Of a stretch of 64,000 bases of DNA, positions 17,086 through 25,401 are shown piece after piece. This DNA is from Streptomyces sp. NBC_01571 (GTDB lineage Bacteria > Actinomycetota > Actinomycetes > Streptomycetales > Streptomycetaceae), in contig NZ_JAPEPZ010000001.1 in NCBI RefSeq assembly GCF_026339875.1, forward strand, positions 2,418,001 through 2,482,000, in the 5' to 3' direction. Position numbers and translations under genes: made by a program. Each line of letters starts with the position of its first letter. Within the stretch, counting starts at the first letter, position 1. The notes beneath the pieces are model-generated. The model ran no database searches and was not told where the DNA came from. It saw only the letters and a program-made list of their open reading frames with translations.

Positions 17086-17717
17086 GGCCGGCTCCCGGAG
17101 GTGTCCGGCAGCGCGACCGGCTGCTCGCCCCGGGCGCCGAGCAGCCGCTCGACGTACTTGGCGATGACGTCCACTTCGAGGTTGACCGGGTCGCCGGGCT
17201 GCTTGCGGCCGAGCGTGGTCAGGTCGAGGGTGGTGGGGATGAGGCTGACGGTGAAGTGGTCCGGGCCCGCGTCGACCACCGTCAGGCTGATGCCGTCGAC
17301 GGTGATGGAGCCCTTCTCGACCACGTAGCGGGTGAGGTCCGCGGGGAGCGAGATCTTCACGATCTCCCAGTGCTCGGACGGCTTGCGCTCGATGACCGTG
17401 CCGGTTCCGTCGACGTGGCCCTGGACGATGTGTCCGCCGAGGCGGTCACCCACGGCCATGGGGCGTTCGAGGTTGACGCGGGAGCCGACGGTGAGGGCAC
17501 CGAGGCTGGAGCGGTTCAGGGTCTCCGCCATGACGTCGGCGGTGAATTCGTCGCCCTCGTGGTCGACGACCGTGAGACAGACTCCGTTCACGGCGATGGA
17601 GTCGCCGTGCCGTGCGCCCTGCGTGACGACGGGTCCGCGCAGGCGGAAGCGGGAGGCCTCGTCGAGATTCTCGACGGCGGTGACCTCACCCAGCTCTTCG
17701 ACGATTCCGGTGAACAC
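17082..17717 (-). CDS. ribE: riboflavin synthase, alpha subunit
   Basis: A 211-residue protein with the internal duplication typical of riboflavin synthase. Each half has a lumazine-binding repeat: [12 protein letters not shown] with [13 protein letters not shown] in the first (about 1-97), and [14 protein letters not shown] with [13 protein letters not shown] in the second (about 98-195). It dismutates two lumazine molecules to riboflavin plus the diaminouracil precursor. The GTG start has AGGAGG about nine bases upstream. It is the first gene of the leftward rib operon, 155 bases after the FMN riboswitch. The name ribC is used for the same enzyme in some Streptomyces annotations. Confidence 0.97.
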   Translation of the reverse strand: MFTGIVEELGEVTAVENLDEASRFRLRGPVVTQGARHGDSIAVNGVCLTVVDHEGDEFTADVMAETLNRSSLGALTVGSRVNLERPMAVGDRLGGHIVQGHVDGTGTVIERKPSEHWEIVKISLPADLTRYVVEKGSITVDGISLTVVDAGPDHFTVSLIPTTLDLTTLGRKQPGDPVNLEVDVIAKYVERLLGARGEQPVALPDTSGSRP

Positions 17718-17872
17718 TTCCCGGGTCCTCCTGCCTCATGGGGCACGGACTCCGGGGCCTGTCGATGACGACAGAACGAAACGGACTACGGCACCGGGGA
17801 CGATGCCGAAAGGGGACCTGTCCCGCAGGACACGTCACGACAACCGGCAGCGCGCACGAATGCCCGCCCGCC

Positions 17873-17999
17873 GCGCACTGCCTCCCATCCGGACTTTAAC
17901 CGTCGGTCCAGGAATTTCACCTGGTCAACCGGCCGCTGGAAGCGACCGGGTCGCGGACTGTAACCGCCGGTTCGGACTTTCACCGACCCCGGAGTGCGC
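17873..17999 (-). promoter_or_regulatory. FMN riboswitch (RFN element) of the rib operon
   Basis: On the minus strand the P1 stem is closed by GCGCACT (17999-17993) and AGTGCGC (17879-17873). Between them lie the invariant FMN-aptamer blocks: GGGGTCGGTGAAAGTCCG, ACCGGCGGT, AGTCCGCGACCCG, GACCAGGTGAAATTCCTGG and ACCGACGGTTAAAGTCCGGATGGGAG. FMN binding would repress the ribE-ribM-ribBA-ribH run. Several hairpins follow before the GTG of ribE, consistent with control of translation initiation or termination; which one applies cannot be read directly. Confidence 0.97.
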
Positions 18000-18155
18000 T
18001 GCTTCTGGTACAGCATCAGTGTGCCATGCCCTGTCCATGCCCATGCGGGTGAAGTTCTGTGGGGTGCCTCACAGGTCGCCCGAATGGACTTCCGCGGCGC
18101 CACGGGGGCGGCCAACTCCCGTGAGGGCTCGCACGCCTGACGGCGATACGGATAT

Positions 18156-18197
18156 TGGTCCATACCTATTGACGCTCTGGTCTAGTCCTCTTAGGCT
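18156..18197 (+). promoter_or_regulatory. chitinase-type promoter with 12-bp direct repeats, no chitinase behind it
   Basis: TGGTCCATACCT (18156-18167) and TGGTCTAGTCCT (18178-18189) are the paired 12-bp direct repeats of Streptomyces chitinase promoters, which also resemble the DasR-responsive dre motif (TGGTCTAGACCA). They flank TTGACG (18169-18174), which stands 17 bases from TAGGCT (18192-18197), a proper -35/-10 pair on the plus strand. In remembered S. coelicolor order a chitinase (SCO1444) follows riboflavin synthase here. In this window the promoter leads into tandem repeats and then the antisense side of a ROK gene. Confidence 0.7.
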
Positions 18198-18200
18198 CGG

Positions 18201-18278
18201 CGATCAAGGTTCGCGGAAGCCGAGGGCCGTCGAGGTCCGCAGGAGCCGAGGGCGATCAAGGTTTGCGGAAGCCGAGGT
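18201..18278 (+). repeat. three 26-bp tandem repeats just after the orphan promoter
   Basis: Three head-to-tail 26-bp copies (18201, 18227, 18253), of the type CGATCAAGGTTCGCGGAAGC followed by CGAGGG. Copies one and three are nearly identical; copy two differs at several positions. The array begins at the expected transcription start of the chitinase-type promoter. The remainder up to 18496 is very GC-rich, with GGGGGCCGGGCG repeats and no coding signal. Confidence 0.8.
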
Positions 18279-18496
18279 GGCCTACTCGCCCCCTGAGCGA
18301 CCCGGCGGCGGTGACGGAGGCCCTTGCCCCGCCGCCGGGTCTCCCCATCGGGGAGAGGAAGTCCGCCGGGCGCCTCCGGGAACTCCGCTCCGGGGCCCCG
18401 GGCTTCGCGCTTCCGGCCGCGGGGCGGCGGGGGCCGGGCGGCGGGGGCCGGGCGCCGGGGCGGAACGCCCGGGGACGGGTGCGGCGGCGCGGCGGA

Positions 18497-19708
18497 TCAC
18501 CGCGGATGCGGTGTGAAAAGGTCGTCCTGGGCCGACTCCCGGGCGGTCAGGAGGGCCCCTCGCAGCACCGCGCCGCCGCCGAGCGTGCCCGCCCGCACCT
18601 CGGCGGGCAGCGGGGACATCCGGGCCAGCCGCTCGCCGACCCGGGCGGCCAGTGCCGCTCCGCCCGCCTGCCCCACCTCACCGCCGAGCACCACACAGCC
18701 GGGGTCGAGGACGGCCACGACCGACGCGGCGCCGACGGCGAGGCGATCGGCGAGGGCGGAGAGGAAGCGGTCCGCGAGGTCGTACAGGAAACGCTCGGTA
18801 CCGGAGGAGGACGCGGCGGCCACCGCCGCGCGCACCAGTGCCGCCGCCCGTGGTTCACCGGGTGACTCGACCGCCTCCAGCCCGTACCCGGCGGCGAGTT
18901 CGGCGATCGCGGCAGCACCCGCCAGCGAGTGGAAGCCTCCCTCGCAGTCGGTCGCAGACGGCAGCGTGGTGGTGCCCGGAACCGGCAGGAACCCGATCTC
19001 GCCGGTGCCGCCGGAGGCCCCGCGGCGGAGTCTGCCGTCGAGCACGACGGCCGCACCGGTGCCGTGGCCGAGCCAGAGGAGGACGAAGGTGTCCCGGTCC
19101 CGGGCCGCTCCGTCGCGCTGCTCCGCGAGGGCGGCGAGGTTCGTCTCGTTCTCGACGATGACCCGGGCGGGCAGCCGTTCCTGGAGGGCCGCGACCAGAC
19201 GGCGGTGCCATTCGGGCAGGCCGGAGGAGTCCCGGAGTTCGCCGGTGGCCGGGTCGATGAGGCCGGGCGCGCCGATGCCGACGGTGTGCAGCCGCTCGGC
19301 CCCCGCCTCCTTCGCGGCCCGCTCCACCAGGGCGACCGCCTGCTCGACGGCGGGCCCCGTGCCGGCGTCGTCCGCGATGGGCACCGACGCCCGCGTGAGC
19401 TCCGCGCCGAGCAGGTCGGCGACGACGACCGTGACGCCCTCGGTGCGGACGTCGAGGGCGGCCAGCTGCGCCCGGTCCGCGACGATCCCGTACAGCCGGG
19501 CGTTCGGGCCGCGCCGTTGCTCCCCCGACTCCCCCACGACCGAGATCAGCCCGGCGGCGGTCAGGCGTTCGACGAGGTCGGCGACGGTGGGCCGGGACAG
19601 TCCCGTGAGCTGCTTCAGCTGTCCGGCCGTCAGCGGGCCCTCCTGCTGGAGCAGTCGCAGGGCGAGCCGGTCGTTGATGGCCCGGGCCGTGCTCGGAGAT
19701 GCGGGCAT
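18497..19708 (-). CDS. ROK-family transcriptional regulator
   Basis: A 403-residue protein with an N-terminal winged helix-turn-helix (about 10-70; GPLTAGQLKQLTGLSRPTVADLVERLTAAGLI) fused to a ROK sugar-kinase-like domain. That domain has a phosphate-binding strand (AALDVRTEGVTVVVADL), VGIGAPGLIDPATG and LWLGHGTGAAVVLDGRLRRG. The usual Cys-rich zinc motif after GEIGF is absent (PVPGTTTLPSATDCEGG has one cysteine), so it is probably a sugar-sensing regulator without kinase activity. It diverges from an MFS exporter gene with a 23-bp palindrome between them, a likely operator. The ATG at 19708 is the first start after which the HTH is well formed; the upstream codons are ambiguous. Confidence 0.88.
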   Translation of the reverse strand: MPASPSTARAINDRLALRLLQQEGPLTAGQLKQLTGLSRPTVADLVERLTAAGLISVVGESGEQRRGPNARLYGIVADRAQLAALDVRTEGVTVVVADLLGAELTRASVPIADDAGTGPAVEQAVALVERAAKEAGAERLHTVGIGAPGLIDPATGELRDSSGLPEWHRRLVAALQERLPARVIVENETNLAALAEQRDGAARDRDTFVLLWLGHGTGAAVVLDGRLRRGASGGTGEIGFLPVPGTTTLPSATDCEGGFHSLAGAAAIAELAAGYGLEAVESPGEPRAAALVRAAVAAASSSGTERFLYDLADRFLSALADRLAVGAASVVAVLDPGCVVLGGEVGQAGGAALAARVGERLARMSPLPAEVRAGTLGGGAVLRGALLTARESAQDDLFTPHPR

Positions 19709-19812
19709 GCCGGGATCTTCCCAGATCACGGAGTCCTCCCAGATCGGTGGGGCCCGCCGACGCGGGACCCGGGGCGTGGGGCTGCCGGCCCCACGGCCGG
19801 TATATCGCCTAT

Positions 19813-19835
19813 CTATCAGGCAGGGTCCCTGATAG
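19813..19835. promoter_or_regulatory. 23-bp palindromic operator between ROK and MFS genes
   Basis: CTATCAG-N9-CTGATAG is a perfect seven-base inverted repeat with a nine-base spacer, in an AT-richer stretch (TATATCGCCTATC before it, TTTAC after it). It lies 42 bases before the MFS start and about 105 bases before the ROK start. Position and symmetry suit the ROK protein binding to control both genes. The assignment is inferred. Confidence 0.55.
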
Positions 19836-19876
19836 TTTACGGCGGCAGCATGGGGAGTGGCGCCGGGAGGGTGGGA

Positions 19877-21109
19877 ATGACAGGGACGACGGGAACACCG
19901 GGTGACGTGGCCCAGGACTCGGTCGAAGTGAAGCGGGCCCGGTACGCCGTGGCGGCCGTGTTCGCGGTGCACGGAGCGGTGACGGGCTCGTTCGCCACCC
20001 GCGTGCCCTGGATCCAGGACCACGCGTCCGTCAGCACCGGCCAGCTCGGGCTCGCCCTGGCGTTCCCGGCCATCGGCGCCTCCCTCGCGATGCCGCTGGC
20101 GGGCCGGATCAGCCACCGCTTCGGCGCGCGCACCGCGCTGCGCGGGCTGATCTCCCTGTGGACGCTGGCACTAGTCCTGCCGTCCGTCGCGCCGAATCTC
20201 TACACCCTGTGTCTGGCCCTCTTCGTCTACGGCGCGACGGCGGGCATGGCGGACGTGGCGATGAACGCGCTCGGCGTCGAGATCGAGAACCGCCTCGGCA
20301 GGTCGATCATGTCGGGGCTGCACGGCATGTGGAGCGCGGGTGCGCTGGTCGGATCGGCGGGCGGCACCCTCGCCGCGCATCTCGGTTCGGACGCGCGTCT
20401 GCACCACGTTCTGGCGGCCGGGGTCCTGACGGTCCTGGGTCTCACCGCGTGCCGATGGGTCCTGGACCTGCGGCCGACCGAGGACGAGGTCCCCCCGCCG
20501 CGCTTCGCGCTGCCGCCGAAGTCCGCGCTGCTCATCGGCGCGATCGGCTTCTGCGCCGTGTTCGCCGAGGGCGCGAGCCTGGACTGGTCGGCGGTCTACC
20601 TCAAGGACGAACTCGGCACCTCGGCCGGGCTCGCGGCGGCGTCGACGACCGGCTTCATGCTGACCATGGCGCTGGCCCGGCTCGTCGGCGACGCCGTGGT
20701 GAACCGGTTCGGCGCGGTGCGCACCGTGCGGGCGGGCGGGGCGCTGGCCGTGCTCGGCGGACTGCTCGTCGTCGTCGCGGGCAACCCCGCGGTGGCGATG
20801 GGCGGCTTCGCCCTGCTGGGCCTCGGGATCGCGGTCGTCGTCCCGCTCTGCTTCGCCGCGGCGGGCCACGCCGGCCCCAACCCCAGCCAGGCCATCGCGG
20901 GCGTCGCCACCATCACGTACACCTCGGGTCTGGTCGCGCCGAGCGCGATCGGCTCGCTGGCCCAGGCGACCAGCCTGGTGGTCTCGTTCGGACTGGTCAC
21001 GGTCCTGGCGAGCGGACTCGCCGTGTTCGCGGGTGTGCTGCGCGCGGGCGAGCGCGACCGTCCGAAGGTCAGTCGCCCGAGCGCAGCAGTTCCCGACCCA
21101 CGGCCCTGA
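19877..21109 (+). CDS. MFS transporter
   Basis: A 410-residue major facilitator protein with 12 predicted transmembrane helices. MFS signatures are visible: RISHRFGARTALRG between helices 2 and 3, and ARLVGDAVVNRFGAVRTVRAG at the matching position in the second half. It resembles the YbjJ/FucP-like group often paired with ROK or sugar regulators; the substrate is unknown. The ATG at 19877 is chosen because GGGAGG lies six bases upstream; an ATG at 19850 has no ribosome site. Its last 41 bases overlap the 3' end of the opposite-strand thioesterase gene. Confidence 0.85.
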   Translation: MTGTTGTPGDVAQDSVEVKRARYAVAAVFAVHGAVTGSFATRVPWIQDHASVSTGQLGLALAFPAIGASLAMPLAGRISHRFGARTALRGLISLWTLALVLPSVAPNLYTLCLALFVYGATAGMADVAMNALGVEIENRLGRSIMSGLHGMWSAGALVGSAGGTLAAHLGSDARLHHVLAAGVLTVLGLTACRWVLDLRPTEDEVPPPRFALPPKSALLIGAIGFCAVFAEGASLDWSAVYLKDELGTSAGLAAASTTGFMLTMALARLVGDAVVNRFGAVRTVRAGGALAVLGGLLVVVAGNPAVAMGGFALLGLGIAVVVPLCFAAAGHAGPNPSQAIAGVATITYTSGLVAPSAIGSLAQATSLVVSFGLVTVLASGLAVFAGVLRAGERDRPKVSRPSAAVPDPRP

Positions 21110-21527
21110 AGCGGCCGCTCCACGACGTCGGACGCAGCGTGCCGGCGTCGAGCCGGACCAGGACCCGGGTCCCGTGCGCGTAGGCGACCGCGCCGTCGGC
21201 CGAGCAGAAGCGGAAGCCGTACGTCAGTCCGGTGTCGCCCAGTCGCTCCAGCCACAGGTGCACGGCGTACGCGCCGGGCCGGTTCACCGGTGCGTCGTAG
21301 CTGATCCGGAGTTCCCTGACCGCGTTGCAGAAGTCGCCCGCGGCTTCCCAGTCGCCCTCGAAGCCGAAGCCGTTCTCGTTCCAGAGCGCGGTCCAGGCGC
21401 GTTCGACCAGCACGGGGTAGCGGGCGTTGTGGAGCAGCCCCAGCGCGTCGAGGTCGTCGAAGTGGACGGTGACGGGGAGCAGTCTCCCGTACGGGAGGGC
21501 GGGGGCGACGGGGGCTTCGGCGGTCAC
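21069..21527 (-). CDS. 4HBT-type acyl-CoA thioesterase
   Basis: A 152-residue hotdog-fold protein. The segment VHFDDLDALGLLHNARYPVLVERAWTALW contains the aspartate and HNA pattern of 4-hydroxybenzoyl-CoA thioesterase-like enzymes, and VRELRISYDAPV and VAYAHGTRVLVRLD form the later strands. It should hydrolyse a thioester of CoA; the acyl group is unknown. The GTG start is preferred over an upstream ATG at 21569 because AGGAG lies eight bases before it and the extra residues would be proline-rich filler. The gene converges on the MFS gene and overlaps it at the 3' end. Confidence 0.82.
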   Translation of the reverse strand: MTAEAPVAPALPYGRLLPVTVHFDDLDALGLLHNARYPVLVERAWTALWNENGFGFEGDWEAAGDFCNAVRELRISYDAPVNRPGAYAVHLWLERLGDTGLTYGFRFCSADGAVAYAHGTRVLVRLDAGTLRPTSWSGRFRAVGRELLRSGD

Positions 21528-21625
21528 GGGCGGGGCTCCTGAGGGTGCCGGGAGGGGCGGTGGGGGCACCCCATCCTAAGCAGCCGCTCAGGAGCCCCTG
21601 ATCAGGGTGTTCGTGCGGCGTCGGG

Positions 21626-22900
21626 TCAGCCCGCGATCGAGTCGAGCTGCTCCGCGGCCGGCCGCAGCGCCCACAGGTCGCCGCCGGGCGGCGCCTCCAG
21701 CTCCGGTACGGCGGCACGTGCCGCCCGGTCCCCCGCGTCGGCGGCCGCGTGCACGACGTCGCTCGCCGCGAAGCGGTGGAACTCCAGTTCCGGGTACGGC
21801 CACGGGGCGGCTCCCGTGGCGGCGGGCAGCAGTTGGTCGACCGCCTTGAACAGGCTCTGCCCGTCCGGCCCCCGGTACGCCCACAGGTCCACTCCGACAT
21901 GCCGGCCGATGGCCGCGAGGCGGGTGTAGGCGACGAGGTCGAAGGTCGAGTAGTGCCAGCTGCGGGTGCGGGTGAGTTCCTGGGGCTGGGTGCCGTCGGC
22001 GGCGATCTGCGGGTCGATGCGCCTGGATCGCGCGTCGAGCACGGTCCGCCGGGCCAGGTCCCTGTCGCCTGTCGCGTACGCCAGGGCGGCGAGCTGCATG
22101 TCGTAGAAGGTGCCGTGGTTGTTCGCGGCGGCGCCCTCCTCGACGCCGAAGGCGCTGTCCACCAGCCAGTCGCGGAGGTCCGTGTTCCAGGAGCGCATCG
22201 CCGTGCGGTCGCTCCTGGACCAGCCGGGGGCGCCGGTGTCGAGGATCGCGACGGCGTCCAGGACGCTGGTGTAGGACTGCGAGAAGTCGATGATGCCGAT
22301 CGCCCGGCCGTCGTACTTGCACGGGATGAACTGCCCGTGGTCCAGGTTGGCGTTCATCCGGGTGGCCGGGTCGAGGAACCAGGTGCGCAGGACGGTGGCG
22401 GCCTTCTGGGCGTACTGCTTTCTGCCGGTGTAGTACCAGGCGAGTGCGAGGTCGTACGTCGAGTCGAAGACCTTCTCGACGTCCTGGCGGTCGGTGCCGG
22501 TGTCGACCTCGGGGTTGCGCTGCCCGTCGCGCTGCACGTAGGGGCAGCCCCACGGGTTGTCGGCGGTCGCGGGCTGCGAGGGCCACCAGTACGGGGCCTG
22601 GCTCAGGTAGTCGTGGACATCGCCGCCGGGGGCGGGCTTCGGTTTGTCGACGACCGTCCAGGGACCCTGGTCCAGCCAGGCGTCGGCGCGGGCCGTGAGG
22701 TTCGCGACGGCGTGCCGGAGTCCGGCGTCGCCGTGGTCCAGGCGGATCTTCGTCCGTTGCAGCCGGGTGCCGTCGAGGACGGCGGTGGCGGGGGCCTTCG
22801 GTGTCGAACGGCCCTCGTGGGCCGAGGCGGTCGGGACGACGGCGGCCGCGAGGGCGACCACGGCCGCCAGGACCACGCCCGCACGGGGTCTTCTACCCAT
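21626..22900 (-). CDS. secreted alginate-lyase-family protein
   Basis: A 424-residue protein with a Sec signal peptide (GRRPRAGVVLAAVVALAAAVVPTASAHE, cut after SAHA-like SA). The mature part is an alpha-helical toroid of the Alginate_lyase (PF05426) type: PYWWPS near residue 105, AWYYTGRKQYAQKAATVLRTWFLDP, and the catalytic-loop motif EEGAAANNHGTFYD. Streptomyces members are mostly annotated only by family, and the true polysaccharide is unknown. The gene is monocistronic and diverges from the uracil permease gene. A TGAAC-GCA-GTTCA palindrome lies 22 bases upstream of its start. Confidence 0.85.
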   Translation of the reverse strand: MGRRPRAGVVLAAVVALAAAVVPTASAHEGRSTPKAPATAVLDGTRLQRTKIRLDHGDAGLRHAVANLTARADAWLDQGPWTVVDKPKPAPGGDVHDYLSQAPYWWPSQPATADNPWGCPYVQRDGQRNPEVDTGTDRQDVEKVFDSTYDLALAWYYTGRKQYAQKAATVLRTWFLDPATRMNANLDHGQFIPCKYDGRAIGIIDFSQSYTSVLDAVAILDTGAPGWSRSDRTAMRSWNTDLRDWLVDSAFGVEEGAAANNHGTFYDMQLAALAYATGDRDLARRTVLDARSRRIDPQIAADGTQPQELTRTRSWHYSTFDLVAYTRLAAIGRHVGVDLWAYRGPDGQSLFKAVDQLLPAATGAAPWPYPELEFHRFAASDVVHAAADAGDRAARAAVPELEAPPGGDLWALRPAAEQLDSIAG

Positions 22901-22921
22901 CGAGCACTCCGATCATACATG

Positions 22922-22934
22922 TGAACGCAGTTCA
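22922..22934. promoter_or_regulatory. perfect palindrome upstream of alginate-lyase-family gene
   Basis: TGAAC-GCA-GTTCA is a perfect 13-bp dyad in a relatively AT-rich stretch between divergent genes, close to the lyase start. It could be a GntR- or IclR-type operator. No regulator is encoded next to it, so the binding factor is unknown. Confidence 0.4.
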
Positions 22935-23021
22935 TGAGTGGGACCGTGTGAGCGTAGAACCGCCAGTTGGCCCTGACAATGGTCCGGACCGATTCACGTA
23001 CAGAGAAAGCGAAGCCGCACC

Positions 23022-24428
23022 ATGGATCTCGGCGTGCACTGGAAACTGCACGGCGACGGACGCAACCCCGCGCCCGGAGCCGTCGTCCGCCCCGATGAAC
23101 GCCTCTCCTGGCCGCGCACGATCGGACTCGGCGCCCAGCACGTGGTGGCGATGTTCGGGGCGTCCTTCGTGGCGCCCGTCCTGATGGGGCTCGACCCGAA
23201 CCTCGCGATCATGATGTCCGGTGTGGCGACGGTCATCTTCCTGCTCGCCACCCGCGGCCGGGTGCCCAGCTATCTCGGCTGTTCGCTCTCCTTCGTGGGC
23301 GTCGCCGCGGTCATCCGAGCGCAGGGCGGCACCAGCGCGACGGTGACGGGCGCGGTGTTCGTCGTGGGCGTCGTCCTGTTCCTGGTCGGGCTCGCCGTGC
23401 AGCGGTTCGGGGCACGGATCATCCACGCCGCGATGCCGCCGGTCGTCACCGGCGCGGTCGTCATGCTGATCGGTTTCAACCTGGCTCCCGTGACCGCGTC
23501 CACGTACTGGCCGCAGGACCAGTGGACGGCGCTGCTCGTGATGCTGTTCACGGGACTGTCCGTGGTCTGCCTGCGCGGCTTCTGGTCCCGGATCGCGATC
23601 TTCCTCGGCCTGCTGTTCGGATATGTGATCTCCTGGGCCTTCGACCGGATCTTCGGGAAGATCCACTCGGTCGACGCGGGCGGCAAGGTCACCGACCACT
23701 GGCGACTGGACCTCTCCGGTGTCGGCAGGGCGGACTGGATCGGGCTGCCGCACTTCCACGGCCCCTCGTTCCAGTGGTCGGCGATCCTCGTCGCGCTCCC
23801 GGTCGTGATCGCCCTGGTCGCCGAGAACGCGGGCCACGTCAAGGCGGTGGGCGAGATGACCGGCGACCCGCTGGACGACAGGCTGGGCTCCGCGATCTCC
23901 GCGGACGGCGCCGCCTCGATGCTCTCCACGGCGGTCGGCGGCCCGCCCAACACCACCTACTCCGAGAACATCGGCGTGATGGCCGCGACACGCGTCTACT
24001 CGACCGCCGCCTACTGGGCCGCCGCGGGATTCGCCCTGCTGTTCGGCGTCTGTCCCAAGTTCGGTGCGGTCGTCGCGGCGATCCCGGGCGGCGTCCTCGG
24101 CGGCATCACCGTCATCCTGTACGGCATGATCGGTCTGCTCGGCGCCCAGATCTGGCTGCACGGCCGGGTCGACCTGCGCAATCCGCTGAACCTGGTGCCG
24201 GCCGCGGCGGGCATCATCATCGGCGTCGGCGGCGTCACGCTGAAGTTCTCGGACACCTTCTCGCTCAGCGGCATCGCGCTCGGCACGCTCGTCGTGATCA
24301 CCGGGTACCACGCGCTGCGGGCGATGGCTCCGGCCCACCTCAGGACCCAGGAGCCGCTGCTCGACTCGGGCACGTCGGCCTACGACCAGGACGGCGCCGC
24401 CGAGGGCCCGGATCAGCGCGCCGACTGA
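23022..24428 (+). CDS. uraA: uracil permease, NCS2 family
   Basis: A 468-residue membrane protein with about 14 transmembrane segments. The signatures are those of UraA-type carriers: GLGAQHVVAMFGASFVAPVL at the start, VAENAGHVKAVGEMTG (the VAENxGH substrate-binding motif) and GGPPNTTYSENIGVMAATRV. It imports uracil with protons for pyrimidine salvage. The cytosolic C-terminal tail (about 420-468) is acidic and low in complexity. The start has only a weak ribosome site (GAAGCCGCACC). Although the window also holds the de novo pyr cluster, this gene is 30 kb away and separately transcribed. Confidence 0.92.
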   Translation: MDLGVHWKLHGDGRNPAPGAVVRPDERLSWPRTIGLGAQHVVAMFGASFVAPVLMGLDPNLAIMMSGVATVIFLLATRGRVPSYLGCSLSFVGVAAVIRAQGGTSATVTGAVFVVGVVLFLVGLAVQRFGARIIHAAMPPVVTGAVVMLIGFNLAPVTASTYWPQDQWTALLVMLFTGLSVVCLRGFWSRIAIFLGLLFGYVISWAFDRIFGKIHSVDAGGKVTDHWRLDLSGVGRADWIGLPHFHGPSFQWSAILVALPVVIALVAENAGHVKAVGEMTGDPLDDRLGSAISADGAASMLSTAVGGPPNTTYSENIGVMAATRVYSTAAYWAAAGFALLFGVCPKFGAVVAAIPGGVLGGITVILYGMIGLLGAQIWLHGRVDLRNPLNLVPAAAGIIIGVGGVTLKFSDTFSLSGIALGTLVVITGYHALRAMAPAHLRTQEPLLDSGTSAYDQDGAAEGPDQRAD

Positions 24429-24466
24429 CAGGCGCGACGTAGATCAAGCCGGCCGTCACCGCGCCG

Positions 24467-24500
24467 GGCCGCGCGTACGCGTTCCGCTCCGCGTGCGGCC
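24467..24500 (+). terminator. probable terminator of the uracil permease gene
   Basis: GGCCGC (24467-24472) pairs with GCGGCC (24495-24500), with a second inner ACGCG/CGCGT pairing. It lies 39 bases after the permease stop. No T-tract is present, so confidence is moderate. Confidence 0.45.
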
Positions 24501-24635
24501 AGGCGCAGGGCACGTATCCCTGACCCGGGTCGCTCCCCCGCTCGCGACACTCCCGGCAAGGGTGTATTCCCTCGTTCTGGGGACGCGCCCGGCCAGGCGG
24601 CACGCCCACCGGGCCACGGCTGGGACCCTTCCCCC

Positions 24636-25331
24636 ATGGCGCAGTTGGAACAGCTCATCGCTCCCGTGCACACGGTCGTCTCCCGGATGCGGGCCCTGGA
24701 GGCGGCCCTGCCGGAGCGGGACGGGGTCGCGGTCTTCAACCGCGTCTACCTCACCGTCACCGAGGAGATCGACCGGCGCCTGGACGCCGGGGAGTTCCCG
24801 GATCCCGGGGCCGCGGCCACCCTGGACGTACGTTTCGCCGAACGGTATCTGACGGTGGCCGAGGAGGGGTGCCCGCCCGCCTGCTGGCGGCCGCTGCTGC
24901 AGTTCCGGCGCCATCCCGGAGTAAGCCCCCTGCAGTTCGCGCTCGCGGGCGTCAACGCGCACGTCGGACACGATCTGCCACTGGCCGTCGTGGACAGCTG
25001 TCGAGCGCTCGGTTGCGAACCGGCTGATCTGGAGGACGAGTTCGAGCGCGTGGGCGACCTCCTCGTATCGATGGAGGAGCGCATCCGCGAGGATCTGATG
25101 CCGGGACCCGACCTCCTGGAGGTCGCCGACCCGCTCACCCATCTGCTGGGCGCGTGGAGCCTGGAGCGAGCGCGCGACGCCAGTTGGTCGGCGGCGCGGG
25201 CGCTGTGGGCGCTGCGCGGACTCCCCGGCCTCGCCAGGGAGTTCGACGACCGTCTCGACGCGACGGTGGGCCTGACCGGACGCATGATGCTGACCCCATT
25301 GGGGGACCGAACCGGCCACTGGGGACCGTAG
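24636..25331 (+). CDS. DUF5995 family protein
   Basis: A 231-residue helical protein. Two histidine/aspartate-bearing helices, AGVNAHVGHDLPLAVV near residue 107 and VADPLTHLLGAWSLERARDASW near residue 170, along with VFNRVYLTVTEEI at the N-terminus, are the marks of DUF5995. The NAHVGHDLP segment suggests a metal or haem-like site, but no activity is known to me. No ribosome site is visible before the ATG, so leaderless translation is possible. It precedes a flavin oxidoreductase gene by 70 bases on the same strand; co-transcription is possible but not shown. Confidence 0.8.
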   Translation: MAQLEQLIAPVHTVVSRMRALEAALPERDGVAVFNRVYLTVTEEIDRRLDAGEFPDPGAAATLDVRFAERYLTVAEEGCPPACWRPLLQFRRHPGVSPLQFALAGVNAHVGHDLPLAVVDSCRALGCEPADLEDEFERVGDLLVSMEERIREDLMPGPDLLEVADPLTHLLGAWSLERARDASWSAARALWALRGLPGLAREFDDRLDATVGLTGRMMLTPLGDRTGHWGP

Positions 25332-25401
25332 GCCGGTGAACCTCCCCGTGATCGCTGTACGTTGACCGGACGGCTCACCGACGTGCAAAGGGGCGACAGG
25401 T

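Noticed and set aside
18279..18496. Remnant of a chitinase gene behind the chitinase-type promoter
   Set aside because: None of the frames shows a signal peptide or GH18/GH19 motif; the sequence is GC-rich filler and repeats.
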